Both the position numbers and the translations under genes were made by a program. A DNA stretch of 64,000 bases from DAIOXA01 sp050949165 (GTDB lineage Bacteria; Bacillota; Proteinivoracia; UBA4975): the NCBI GenBank assembly GCA_050949165.1, contig JBMNFF010000001.1:992001-1056000 (forward strand). The letters run 5' to 3'. The notes beneath the pieces were generated by a model. The model was not told the origin of the DNA, did not search any database, and was given only the letters and a program-made list of their open reading frames with translations. Shown one piece after another: positions 8,386-15,017 of this stretch. Each line of letters starts with the position of its first letter. The first letter of the stretch is position 1.

Positions 8386-9282
8386 TTACTCAAACCTGTC
8401 CGGGTGGAAGAACCGGGCCAGTTCCTCCACTGCATCCACCACCCGCGGGCCGGTCCTGCTGGTGATGTCCGGGTTGACAAAGAAAATTTTCTCCTGCTGA
8501 ACTGCGGTCACCACATCCCAGCCGGCCCTCTGGGCAAAGGGTTCCACCGGCAAGGGCTCGGGGTAGCCGTGAATGATGATGTCGGGATTGCGGGCCAGCA
8601 CCTCTTCCTCTTGCATTTCCACCCACCGGGAAATCCCCCAGGCCAGGTTCTTGCCCCCGGCCCGGGCGATGATTTCATCGATGAAGGTATCCTCGCCGGC
8701 AGTCCAGATCCCCGGATACCAGCTCTCATAAAAGACCAGCGGCCGCTCTTCCTCTTTCAGATCTCCCAGAGCCTGGGCCACCGCTTCCAGGCGGCCCTGC
8801 ATATCTGCCACCAAGTCCTCCCCGGCCTTCTCTTCACCCAAGGCCTTGGCGACGAGGGAGATATTGGCGTAGATTTCCTCAAAGGTCATGGGATCCAGGG
8901 CCAGGACCGGTATTCCCAATCCCTCCAGCCCCTCCACCGTCTCCTTGTGCAGGCTGGCCGCCAGAACCAAGTCCGGCTCCAGAGAGACGATGGTCTCGAG
9001 ATCGGGGACATCAAAGCCGCCAACCCGGGGAATTGCCAGGGCGGCTTCGGGATAATTGCAGAAGTCTGAGGCCCCCACCACCCGGTCACCGTGACCCAGG
9101 GCAAACATTATCTCGGTGGTGGCGGGAACCAGGGAAACGACCCGCTGGGCTGGTTCCGCCAGAGTCACTTCCCGGTCAAAATCGTCCACCAAGGTTATCG
9201 GTCCGGGCTTACCCGAAAACCAGGAACATCCACCCAGCAGAAAGCTAAAGGCCAGAATTACGCATACCAGTGTTTTCTTCAT
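8386..9282 (-). CDS. btuF: corrinoid ABC transporter, substrate-binding lipoprotein BtuF-type
   Basis: A 298-residue TroA/BtuF-fold binding protein. It starts with a lipoprotein signal (MKKTLVCVILAFSFLLGGCS; lipobox Cys at residue 19) and continues with VVSLVPATTEIMFALG, typical of the BtuF/FhuD N-terminal lobe, and a long middle helix. It would be anchored on the outer face of the membrane and deliver corrinoid to BtuCD. The ATG at 9282 follows AGGAGGAG. Upstream lies a cobalamin riboswitch plus terminator, which makes a B12-type ligand much more likely than a siderophore. Confidence 0.92.
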   Translation of the reverse strand: MKKTLVCVILAFSFLLGGCSWFSGKPGPITLVDDFDREVTLAEPAQRVVSLVPATTEIMFALGHGDRVVGASDFCNYPEAALAIPRVGGFDVPDLETIVSLEPDLVLAASLHKETVEGLEGLGIPVLALDPMTFEEIYANISLVAKALGEEKAGEDLVADMQGRLEAVAQALGDLKEEERPLVFYESWYPGIWTAGEDTFIDEIIARAGGKNLAWGISRWVEMQEEEVLARNPDIIIHGYPEPLPVEPFAQRAGWDVVTAVQQEKIFFVNPDITSRTGPRVVDAVEELARFFHPDRFE

Positions 9283-9314
9283 CTTCAGTCTCCTCCTCTT
9301 ATCCGCAGAATACG

Positions 9315-9342
9315 AAAAACCCCCGACGCATAGGTCAGGGGT
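9315..9342 (-). terminator. leader terminator of cobalamin riboswitch
   Basis: On the minus strand ACCCCTGAC pairs with GTCGGGGGT (8 bp with one wobble) and is followed by TTTTT. It lies between the riboswitch aptamer and btuF, so it is the expression platform: premature termination when ligand is bound. A second small hairpin (9346-9360) just upstream may take part in switching. Confidence 0.82.
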
Positions 9343-9414
9343 CAACCGGGTGCAACCCGGCACTTGGCAAACATAAAACGTACCCCCTTTCTCCGCGAAG
9401 GACCAGTACATCAG

Positions 9415-9588
9415 GATACAGGCAGGTCTCCTGGCTTCCGGCTTATCCCCCGACCGCCTTCCCACGCCCTTGGGCGCAGTGGCTATGGCCGAAGCTATCC
9501 GGTTACAGTGGCGGGACCGCCCGGGACTTGCACCCGGTTCCCTATTCTCCCCCTGGGGGGCACCTGTACCCGACCATATGAACTTGTC
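9415..9588 (-). promoter_or_regulatory. cobalamin riboswitch
   Basis: Read on the minus strand the segment shows the conserved cobalamin (B12) aptamer landmarks in order: a 5' GGTGCC stem, a GGGAA element, GGTGCAAGTCC, the B12 box GCCACTG within GTCCCGCCACTGTAA, and finally AAGCCAGGAGACCTGCC. It sits in the leader of btuFCD, between a good promoter and an intrinsic terminator. Bound cobalamin should lower transport gene expression. Confidence 0.95.
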
Positions 9589-9594
9589 AATTGT

Positions 9595-9623
9595 ATTATA
9601 TCCTCACCGGGTACTTTGTGCAA
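9595..9623 (-). promoter_or_regulatory. promoter of btuFCD leader
   Basis: On the minus strand TTGCAC (9618-9623) and a perfect TATAAT (9595-9600) are separated by 17 bases. Transcription would start near 9588, at the 5' edge of the riboswitch. Confidence 0.85.
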
Positions 9624-9629
9624 GGGTGA

Positions 9630-9658
9630 TTGACCTGAGCCCGGTTTTCTGTTAATCT
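9630..9658 (+). promoter_or_regulatory. promoter of mgtE leader
   Basis: TTGACC at 9630-9635, a 17-base spacer and TAATCT at 9653-9658. It is divergent from the btuFCD promoter; the two -35 boxes are only 6 bases apart (9624-9629), so binding of RNA polymerase at one could affect the other. Confidence 0.8.
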
Positions 9659-9674
9659 TTAGGTGACAAGCAAT

Positions 9675-9838
9675 ATTAAAGACGCTTCGTTAGGTGAGGT
9701 TCCTTGCATGAGATAGGCTGCTGCCCGGAAATGTCGAGAGACGCCAACGGGTAGAGCAGAACCCATCGGCTTAAGGTGGATTCTAAGGCAGCTGAGCCCT
9801 CGGCTCTATGCATGCAAGTGCCAAAGCCCGGACAAGGG
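9675..9838 (+). promoter_or_regulatory. M-box (ykoK) magnesium riboswitch
   Basis: Conserved M-box signatures appear in order: GCTTCGTTAGGTGAGG, GAGATAGGCTGCTGCCCGG, a short stem GTCGAGAGACG, CCAACGGGTAGAGCAGA, then TTAAGGTGG and the GCTGAGC segment. It precedes an intrinsic terminator and mgtE, the classic arrangement in which high magnesium favours termination. Confidence 0.93.
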
Positions 9839-9858
9839 GGTTATTTTTGTGCGCATTC

Positions 9859-9886
9859 TGCCCCCTGCCGGGGGCAATTTTGATTT
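9859..9886 (+). terminator. leader terminator of M-box
   Basis: TGCCCCC (9859-9865) pairs with GGGGGCA (9870-9876), followed by ATTTTGATTT. It is located between the aptamer and mgtE and serves as the expression platform. Confidence 0.75.
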
Positions 9887-9974
9887 ATATAGGGGGTGGT
9901 GATCTTCAGTCAGATACCGCGAAGGCAAACTAAGAGATCTTTTCCTGGACAAGATATAGACAGGAGGTATTGTC

Positions 9975-11336
9975 ATGACCGAAAGAATCACCACCCTGCT
10001 CTCGGAGCACAAACTTACACAACTCAAGGAACTGCTTAACGAAGACCTGTCCTTCCAGGAGCTTTCGGAACTGTTGGAGCAGTTTTCCCCCACGGAACAG
10101 GTGGTCCTGTTCCGCCTCCTGGAGAAGGATACCGCCTTGGAAATCTTCGAGCTCATGGAACCTTCCCAGCAAGGGGATTTGCTGGAGGCCTTCACCGATG
10201 CCGAGGTAATCGAGCTCTTTTCCAGCATCGACCCCTCCGACCAAGTCCGCCTCCTGGGCGAACTGCCGGCCAAGGTGGCCAAGGAGCTCTTGCGCTCAAT
10301 CCCCAGAGAGATCCGCGAGTCCGCCTCCATCCTCATGGGTTTCCGGCCGGGCACAGTGGGCCGGGTCATGTCCCCCCACTACCTGCGCCTGCGCCGGGAC
10401 GATACCGTTGGCTACGCCCTGGAAAGGATCCGCACCCTCAAGCCAGATCGGGAGGTACTCCTGGACATCTGGGTCACCGACCAGCACCGGATCCTGGAGG
10501 GAGTGGTCACCCTGCGGGACCTGGTCCTGGCAGATCCGGAGACGAAAATCGGGGAAATCATGGATGACGACGTGGTCTTCGTCACCGCCGACACCGACCA
10601 GGAGGAAGCCGTCAACATCCTCAAGAAGTTCGACCTGGTCAGCCTGCCGGTGGTGGACTCGGAAAACCGCCTGGTGGGAGTCCTTGAGTATGACCGGGCC
10701 CTGGACATCATGCAGGAAGAGGCCACCGAGGACCTGCTGGAAAAAGGCGGGGTCATCACCCTGCAAAAGCGGGAAGAAAGCCTCAGCCAGCGCCTGATTC
10801 ACGGTTCCATCCTCCAGGCTTTAGCCGTAAGGCTTCCCTTCCTGCTCATTACCCTGGTAGGAGGGCTTTTGGCCGGCGTAATCATCAGTAGGTTTGAAAA
10901 CGCCCTCAGCCAGGTTTTGGCCCTGACCTTCTTTCTTCCCATCGTCATGGACATGGGGGGCAATGTGGGCACCCAGTCAACCACTATATTTACCCGCAGC
11001 CTCGTCTTGGGACACATCCGTCCCAATGAATTTTTAAAGCCCTTGATAAATGAAGTAACCCGAGGATTAACCATCGGCGCAATCGTTGGGAGCCTAACGG
11101 GAGTTATCGCCTCTATCTGGCAGGCAAGCTTCCAACTTGGCCTGGTGGTGGGCCTGGCCATATTGTGCACGGTCACCCTTGGCTCAGCTTTGGGCTACTT
11201 CGTTCCCTGGCTTCTGTTCAAACTTAAACTGGACCAAGCCGCCGGCGCCGGACCAATCCTCACAACCGTCAAAGACATTACCGGCTTATTGATCTATTTT
11301 TACCTTGCCACCCTATTCATGGGTTTGGTAGCATGA
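9975..11336 (+). CDS. mgtE: magnesium transporter MgtE
   Basis: A 453-residue MgtE-family magnesium channel. Residues about 1-127 form the superhelical MgtE N domain, about 130-250 a CBS-domain pair (MSPHYLRL... VVTLRDL... VSLPVVDSENRLVGVLEYDRA), and the rest five transmembrane helices including MDMGGNVGTQSTTIFTRS, the conserved pore motif. The cytosolic domains close the channel when internal magnesium is high. The ATG at 9975 follows CAGGAGGT. The upstream M-box gives a second, transcription-level feedback by magnesium. Confidence 0.95.
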   Translation: MTERITTLLSEHKLTQLKELLNEDLSFQELSELLEQFSPTEQVVLFRLLEKDTALEIFELMEPSQQGDLLEAFTDAEVIELFSSIDPSDQVRLLGELPAKVAKELLRSIPREIRESASILMGFRPGTVGRVMSPHYLRLRRDDTVGYALERIRTLKPDREVLLDIWVTDQHRILEGVVTLRDLVLADPETKIGEIMDDDVVFVTADTDQEEAVNILKKFDLVSLPVVDSENRLVGVLEYDRALDIMQEEATEDLLEKGGVITLQKREESLSQRLIHGSILQALAVRLPFLLITLVGGLLAGVIISRFENALSQVLALTFFLPIVMDMGGNVGTQSTTIFTRSLVLGHIRPNEFLKPLINEVTRGLTIGAIVGSLTGVIASIWQASFQLGLVVGLAILCTVTLGSALGYFVPWLLFKLKLDQAAGAGPILTTVKDITGLLIYFYLATLFMGLVA

Positions 11337-11377
11337 ATCTTCCAGATTCGAGGAAGTCTATTCTGTATAATGACAAA

Positions 11378-11400
11378 ACCGGACATAGCTCCGGTTTTTC
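11378..11400 (+). terminator. terminator after mgtE
   Basis: ACCGGA (11378-11383) pairs with TCCGGT (11390-11395) and is followed by TTTTTC. Confidence 0.85.
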
Positions 11401-11427
11401 TTATCCCCAATTTGGGCTGCAGAGTAG

Positions 11428-12207
11428 CTAGCCAAACACTTCGACGGCTGCAACAAGCCGCAAGCGGTCCTCGTCAACATTCCCGCGGCCATAGGCGTCG
11501 AAGAAGCGCTGCCGATACTTGTCAGTTTTCAGGTTGAAAGCCAGGGACCATGTCGCCCAAAACAAATCGACATGAGCGTCGCCGACACCGGCGCAGCCCA
11601 GATCAACATACCCGCTGAGCCGCCAGTTATTGAGGATGATATTAGGCAAACAATAGTCACCGTGCAGGAGCGTATCAGTTTGAAGCAGATGCCCACGGTT
11701 TTCAACCACTCCCCACGCTTCTTCGGGATTAGCAAAGCCCCAATTGCCGGAGAAACCCATGTCAAAGGTCCTGTGGCGATAGTTCTGCGCAGCTCCCCTG
11801 AGGTAGCCTTCGGTATGATTCACGGGGCAGCCAGTAAAGTCTGTGGCGTGAAGCTGAGCAAGCTGCTCTGCCAGCAAATCACACAATCTCTCCGGCTGCT
11901 GGAGATGCCTGGCTGCTGTGCAGTCATCACCAGGTATCCTCTCCGTCAGCAGCCAATCTTGCTCCTGGGAAGTGTATGCAACCACCCTCGCCGCTAAGCC
12001 CAAGTCGTGGTAATAATTCGTCATTACAGCTTCTCGCTCTAATGCGCCTTTAGGCGCAGATTTCAAAAAATAGCCGCAGTCCTTGGCGATGAAAAGCACC
12101 CTGGCCTCCGGCGAAGAGCTGTAGTCGTACAGTGTCGCCGCTGCAAGTAACGGTCTCAGTTCAGAAGGGTATGCAGCCAGATCGGGGGAGACTGGTTCTT
12201 CCCGCAT
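11428..12207 (-). CDS. aminoglycoside 3'-phosphotransferase-like kinase
   Basis: A 259-residue protein of the APH/choline-kinase fold, with the APH(3')-type catalytic loop LLHGDYCLPNII (HGD base and metal-binding Asn) and the following YVDLGCAGVGDAHVD segment. The nucleotide-binding Lys is in YFLKSAP. The length fits APH(3') enzymes, but actual drug resistance cannot be inferred; many environmental members phosphorylate unknown small molecules. It lies 28 bases after the YccF gene and may be the last gene of the DUF1538/PII operon. Its DNA is noticeably less GC-rich than its neighbours, which hints at acquisition. Confidence 0.75.
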   Translation of the reverse strand: MREEPVSPDLAAYPSELRPLLAAATLYDYSSSPEARVLFIAKDCGYFLKSAPKGALEREAVMTNYYHDLGLAARVVAYTSQEQDWLLTERIPGDDCTAARHLQQPERLCDLLAEQLAQLHATDFTGCPVNHTEGYLRGAAQNYRHRTFDMGFSGNWGFANPEEAWGVVENRGHLLQTDTLLHGDYCLPNIILNNWRLSGYVDLGCAGVGDAHVDLFWATWSLAFNLKTDKYRQRFFDAYGRGNVDEDRLRLVAAVEVFG

Positions 12208-12235
12208 TATCCTGACCTTCTTTCCCTCAGTATGC

Positions 12236-12607
12236 TCACACCACAGATTTCCCGAAGGGAACCAGACAGAGAGCGGCCAACTTGGCGTGCTGCCGGGCGA
12301 AGGGCAATCCCACGATGGTGACGGCAGAGAGCAGGCCGAAGATGATGTGGGTTAAGGCCAGCTCAATCCCTCCCACAAAGATCCAGATGATATTCATCGA
12401 CACCGCCAGGCAACCCGATGCATTGGGGGCCTCTACAATCTTGCGTCCAAAGGGCATGAGACCCAGCATCGCCAGTTTAAAGCACTGGACGCCAAAGGGT
12501 ATCCCCACCACCGTCAGGCAGAGGGCCAGCCCGCCCACCAGATAAAAGAAAAACACAAAGATACCGCCCCCCAGGACAATCCAGAGCAAGTTGCCGATAA
12601 AGCTCAT
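12236..12607 (-). CDS. YccF-family inner membrane protein
   Basis: A 123-residue protein with the duplicated YccF domain: two homologous halves, each a membrane hairpin followed by GIPFGVQCFKLAMLGLMPFGR or GLPFARQHAKLAALCLVPFGK. YccF proteins are widespread small membrane proteins of unknown function. The ATG at 12607 follows GGGAGGGAGAGGG; an earlier in-frame ATG at 12634 has no such site. A GC hairpin with a short T-run (12637-12655) separates it from the PII gene, so it may be only partly co-transcribed with it. Confidence 0.82.
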   Translation of the reverse strand: MSFIGNLLWIVLGGGIFVFFFYLVGGLALCLTVVGIPFGVQCFKLAMLGLMPFGRKIVEAPNASGCLAVSMNIIWIFVGGIELALTHIIFGLLSAVTIVGLPFARQHAKLAALCLVPFGKSVV

Positions 12608-12661
12608 CCCTCTCCCTCCCCTCATGCGCATCAAAGGGAGGCCTCTTGCCTCCCAATCTGG

Positions 12662-13000
12662 CTATTCGGAGCAGTCCTCCAAGTGGCAAATGCCCACTGT
12701 CCGCTCCACATCCAGAACAAAGGCGATGCCCTTTCCGGCGTCGTTGAGGCCGACATCTTCGGTAATTGCCTGAAGAACCTGATCGGTCTTGGTGTGATCA
12801 ATCAGAGTAAGGATGATATCCTTTTCCGGCTCAATGGGAATCCCAAAGAGCTTGGCAGTCTCATGAATACCGGTACCGCGGCCGTTGATGATGGTGCCGC
12901 CCTCGGCCCCCGCTCTCTTGGATGCCTCCACAACGTCGATGGCGCCGCCCCGATTAACTATGGTCACAATCAAGTCGAACTTGATTTTATTGGCAGTCAT
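12662..13000 (-). CDS. PII-like signalling protein, second of pair
   Basis: A 112-residue GlnB-superfamily protein: FDLIVTIVNRGGAIDVVEASKRAGAEGGTII at the start, the short loop NGRGTG, then PEKDIILTLID and the C-terminal GKGIAFVLDVERTVGI. It keeps the ferredoxin-like PII core but has a short T-loop with no uridylylation tyrosine, so it is a PII-like sensor rather than a classical GlnB. Such proteins usually form trimers binding adenine nucleotides and regulate a membrane partner. It follows the other PII-like gene by 30 bases. The ATG at 13000 is downstream of AGAGGGGG. Confidence 0.85.
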   Translation of the reverse strand: MTANKIKFDLIVTIVNRGGAIDVVEASKRAGAEGGTIINGRGTGIHETAKLFGIPIEPEKDIILTLIDHTKTDQVLQAITEDVGLNDAGKGIAFVLDVERTVGICHLEDCSE

Positions 13001-13030
13001 TACATACACCCCCTCTGAATTAAAGCAATA

Positions 13031-13366
13031 TTACACCATCGAGCCAAGATGTGCAACCCCATGCAATTTCGTCAGGTTGACGACAAAGCATACCCCTTTT
13101 CCCGGCTTATTGAGGTTGCCGGTCTCGACAATGACAGCCAGGACGTCATCCAGCAAGGATGCATCGACGCCGATAAGTACCAGCTCCTTCTCGGGTTGGT
13201 AGGGAATGCCGAGGATGGATTCGTATATGCTCTTGGCGGCAGTTCCCCGCCCGTGGATAATGGTTCCGCCCTGGGCCCCGGCCGCTTTGGCTTCGGCCAC
13301 AATCTTGCTGCCCATCCCCTTGCCGACGATTATGCCAATTAACTTATGCCCGCTGCCGGATTGCAT
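13031..13366 (-). CDS. PII-like signalling protein, first of pair
   Basis: A 111-residue GlnB-superfamily protein: KLIGIIVGKGMGSKIVAEAKAAGAQGGTII, a loop of HGRGTAAKSIYES and PEKELVLIGVDAS, ending with GKGVCFVVNLTKLHGV. It is related to, but clearly different from, the second PII-like protein in this operon, so the two may form hetero- or alternative homotrimers. The ATG at 13366 lies inside the 3' end of the DUF1538 gene (23-base overlap) and follows GGAAAGGAAGG; a longer in-frame start at 13417 lacks such a site. The overlap ties it translationally to the transporter-like gene. Confidence 0.85.
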   Translation of the reverse strand: MQSGSGHKLIGIIVGKGMGSKIVAEAKAAGAQGGTIIHGRGTAAKSIYESILGIPYQPEKELVLIGVDASLLDDVLAVIVETGNLNKPGKGVCFVVNLTKLHGVAHLGSMV

Positions 13367-14105
13367 CTTTTCCGCCTTCCTTTCCCTTGGCTTCGCTCCT
13401 GCTGTAGAGGAAGCCAAGAATCAAAATTGACAGAATCGGCACCATGGCCACCAGGGAAATCATGCCAAAACCGTCGAAGAGGGGGTTGCTTCCCGGCACG
13501 GCCTGGCTGCTCCCCACGGTGAAGGCCAGGAGGAAGGTGGCAATCATGGGCCCGGTGACAACCCCGCCGGAATCAAAGGCCAGCCCCACGAAAAGGGGGG
13601 GGACCTTGGGGGCCAAGAAAAATATGGCCAAGTACCCCGGGATGATGAAGTACCATAGGGAAACGCCCAAGAGGATTCGGAGCATGGACAGGGCCACCGC
13701 CACGGCTACCCCGATGGAGAGGAAGTACAGCATCACCTTGTTGTGAATATAACCGCCGGTGACCTTCTCCACCTCCATATTTAATACCTGGATGGCAGGC
13801 TCGGCCATGGTTACCACAAAGCCCAAGACAAACCCGATGGGAATCAGTATCCAGTTAAAACTGACTCCGCCCAAGGTATTGCCTATGGCTTCCCCCATAC
13901 TGTTGAAGCCGACATTTACCCCCTGCATGAACAGGGTCAAGCCGATAAAGGCTACCAATATGCCCCGGAAGAACTGGAGCACCTGGCGCCGGGGAAGCTT
14001 CCAATAAAAGAAGTTGAAGAGCAGGTAAAATACCACCAGGGGCAGGAAGGCCAGGGTTACGTCCCAGAGGGTTTGAGAAAACCCTGCAAACAATTGGGCT
14101 ATCAC
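13344..14105 (-). CDS. DUF1538 multi-spanning membrane protein, second copy
   Basis: A 253-residue protein with about seven transmembrane segments and the DUF1538 signatures GFVVTMAEPAIQVL and FDSGGVVTGPMIATF. The same motifs occur in the partner encoded upstream, so the two are paralogous halves that likely form a heterodimer. DUF1538 proteins are transporter-like and have no established substrate. The start is a GTG at 14105 that overlaps the upstream stop (GTGA). Its 3' end overlaps the PII-like gene. The C-terminus ends in a charged tail (RSEAKGKEGGKD) that could contact the PII-like proteins; this is inference. Confidence 0.85.
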   Translation of the reverse strand: MIAQLFAGFSQTLWDVTLAFLPLVVFYLLFNFFYWKLPRRQVLQFFRGILVAFIGLTLFMQGVNVGFNSMGEAIGNTLGGVSFNWILIPIGFVLGFVVTMAEPAIQVLNMEVEKVTGGYIHNKVMLYFLSIGVAVAVALSMLRILLGVSLWYFIIPGYLAIFFLAPKVPPLFVGLAFDSGGVVTGPMIATFLLAFTVGSSQAVPGSNPLFDGFGMISLVAMVPILSILILGFLYSRSEAKGKEGGKDAIRQRA

Positions 14106-14791
14106 CGAAAGATCACCCCCAGCAGCAGCACGGCCAGGATGGGGCCAACAGAACCCAGGCCTACGAAGCCGAAGCTGTCCTCAGATGATGCCCGGGACCC
14201 CCGCAAGGCCGAAATCCCAACGCCAAAGGAGAGGATAAAGGGCACCGTGACCGGCCCGGTGGTAGCCCCCCCGGCGTCAAAGGAAACCGCCAGGAACTCC
14301 GGAGCGGTAAAGATTGCCAGGCCGAAGACCAGGATATAGCTCACAAAGAGCAATTTTAACAGGGGAATTTTGAAAATAATCCGGAGCATGGCCAAGGCCA
14401 GAAATATCCCCACCCCCAAGGCGACCACCGCCACCAAAAGGTAGCGGGAAATCTCCCCGCCCGAGACGGTGTCAACCTGGTTGGCCAGCACCTGCACCCC
14501 CGGCTCTGCCACCGTCACGGCAAAGCCAACAGCGATGCCGAAGGCAATCACGAACCAGAGTTTGCCGCTTTGGAACAGGGATTTCCCCACCAGTTCCCCG
14601 ATGGCAAGCAAACTTTCCTTGACCCCCAGCAAGAAGAGGGTCAGGCCGACCATGGTCATGAGGACGCTGAACATAAAGACTAGGAAAGTGGCCCAGGGCA
14701 GTCGGACCAAAGTCACCTGCAATAGAACTACCGCTGCAGTGACGGGCAAAACAGAACGTATTACTTCGTTAACTGTATCTCTTATACTCAC
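14102..14791 (-). CDS. DUF1538 multi-spanning membrane protein, first copy
   Basis: A 229-residue membrane protein with about seven hydrophobic helices and the DUF1538 motifs GFAVTVAEPGVQVL and FDAGGATTGPVTVPF. It is the first gene of the operon behind the probable c-di-AMP riboswitch. The GTG at 14791 is chosen because AGGAGGT (14797-14803) lies 5 bases before it; an upstream in-frame ATG at 14827 would fall inside the leader hairpin region. It is coupled to the second DUF1538 gene by a 4-base overlap. The repeated AEP and FD(A/S)GG motifs in membrane segments suggest a polar substrate or ion path; this is inference. Confidence 0.85.
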   Translation of the reverse strand: MSIRDTVNEVIRSVLPVTAAVVLLQVTLVRLPWATFLVFMFSVLMTMVGLTLFLLGVKESLLAIGELVGKSLFQSGKLWFVIAFGIAVGFAVTVAEPGVQVLANQVDTVSGGEISRYLLVAVVALGVGIFLALAMLRIIFKIPLLKLLFVSYILVFGLAIFTAPEFLAVSFDAGGATTGPVTVPFILSFGVGISALRGSRASSEDSFGFVGLGSVGPILAVLLLGVIFR

Positions 14792-14827
14792 CACACCACC
14801 TCCTATGGTCACGGGGTTGCCCGGCAA

Positions 14828-14876
14828 AGAAAAACCACAAAAGGAATTATGATTATAGCCATAACCTTTTGTGGTT
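14828..14876 (-). terminator. leader terminator before DUF1538 operon
   Basis: A perfect 12-bp stem on the minus strand (AACCACAAAAGG 14833-14844 on the plus strand with CCTTTTGTGGTT 14865-14876), extended by an inner TTATG/CATAA pair, then a U-rich run TTTTTCTTT. It lies directly after the riboswitch aptamer and before the DUF1538 ribosome binding site, as expected for an OFF-switch expression platform. Confidence 0.85.
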
Positions 14877-14979
14877 CTCGTTTACGGGGTATGCAGGCGA
14901 GTTGGAGGTGCCGCCCCCTCTCCGATTTAGATTTTCACCCAGTGGGCCCCCGCTTCGATCCGATTTCAGCACTCGTTAA
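14877..14979 (-). promoter_or_regulatory. probable c-di-AMP riboswitch (ydaO/yuaA type)
   Basis: On the minus strand the order of landmarks follows the ydaO/yuaA aptamer: GCTGAAATCGGATCGAAGCGGGGGCCC split as GCTGAAATC and AGCGGGGGCCCA, then TGGGTGAAAATC, then CGGAGAGGGGG, and finally AACTCGCCTGCATACCCCGTAAACGAG, equivalent to the family's AAxCCGxCAGCTAACCxCGTAAGCG. Some conserved positions differ (CTGCATACC for CAGCTAACC), so a covariance search would be useful. Position fits well: between an extended -10 promoter and a strong intrinsic terminator. Ligand binding should repress the DUF1538/PII operon. Confidence 0.75.
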
Positions 14980-14988
14980 ATTATACCA
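14980..14988 (-). promoter_or_regulatory. extended -10 promoter of the DUF1538/PII operon
   Basis: On the minus strand TGGTATAAT provides a perfect -10 box with the TG extension. The -35 region (around 15002-15007, TTCGCT) is weak, as is common for extended -10 promoters. Transcription would start just at the aptamer's 5' end. The promoter lies only 29 bases after the copA stop. Confidence 0.7.
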
Positions 14989-15017
14989 CAAAAGCGGGGG
15001 CAGCGAACAGGATTTTT

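Noticed and set aside
6357..8500. Long open frames on the plus strand across the corrinoid transporter genes
   Set aside because: They are antisense to clearly functional btuD and btuC, have no family features and are rich in Pro, Gly and Arg as expected from GC-rich shadow frames.
11428..12207. A functional aminoglycoside-resistance gene
   Set aside because: The APH catalytic loop is present, but substrate cannot be inferred and no mobile resistance context is visible.
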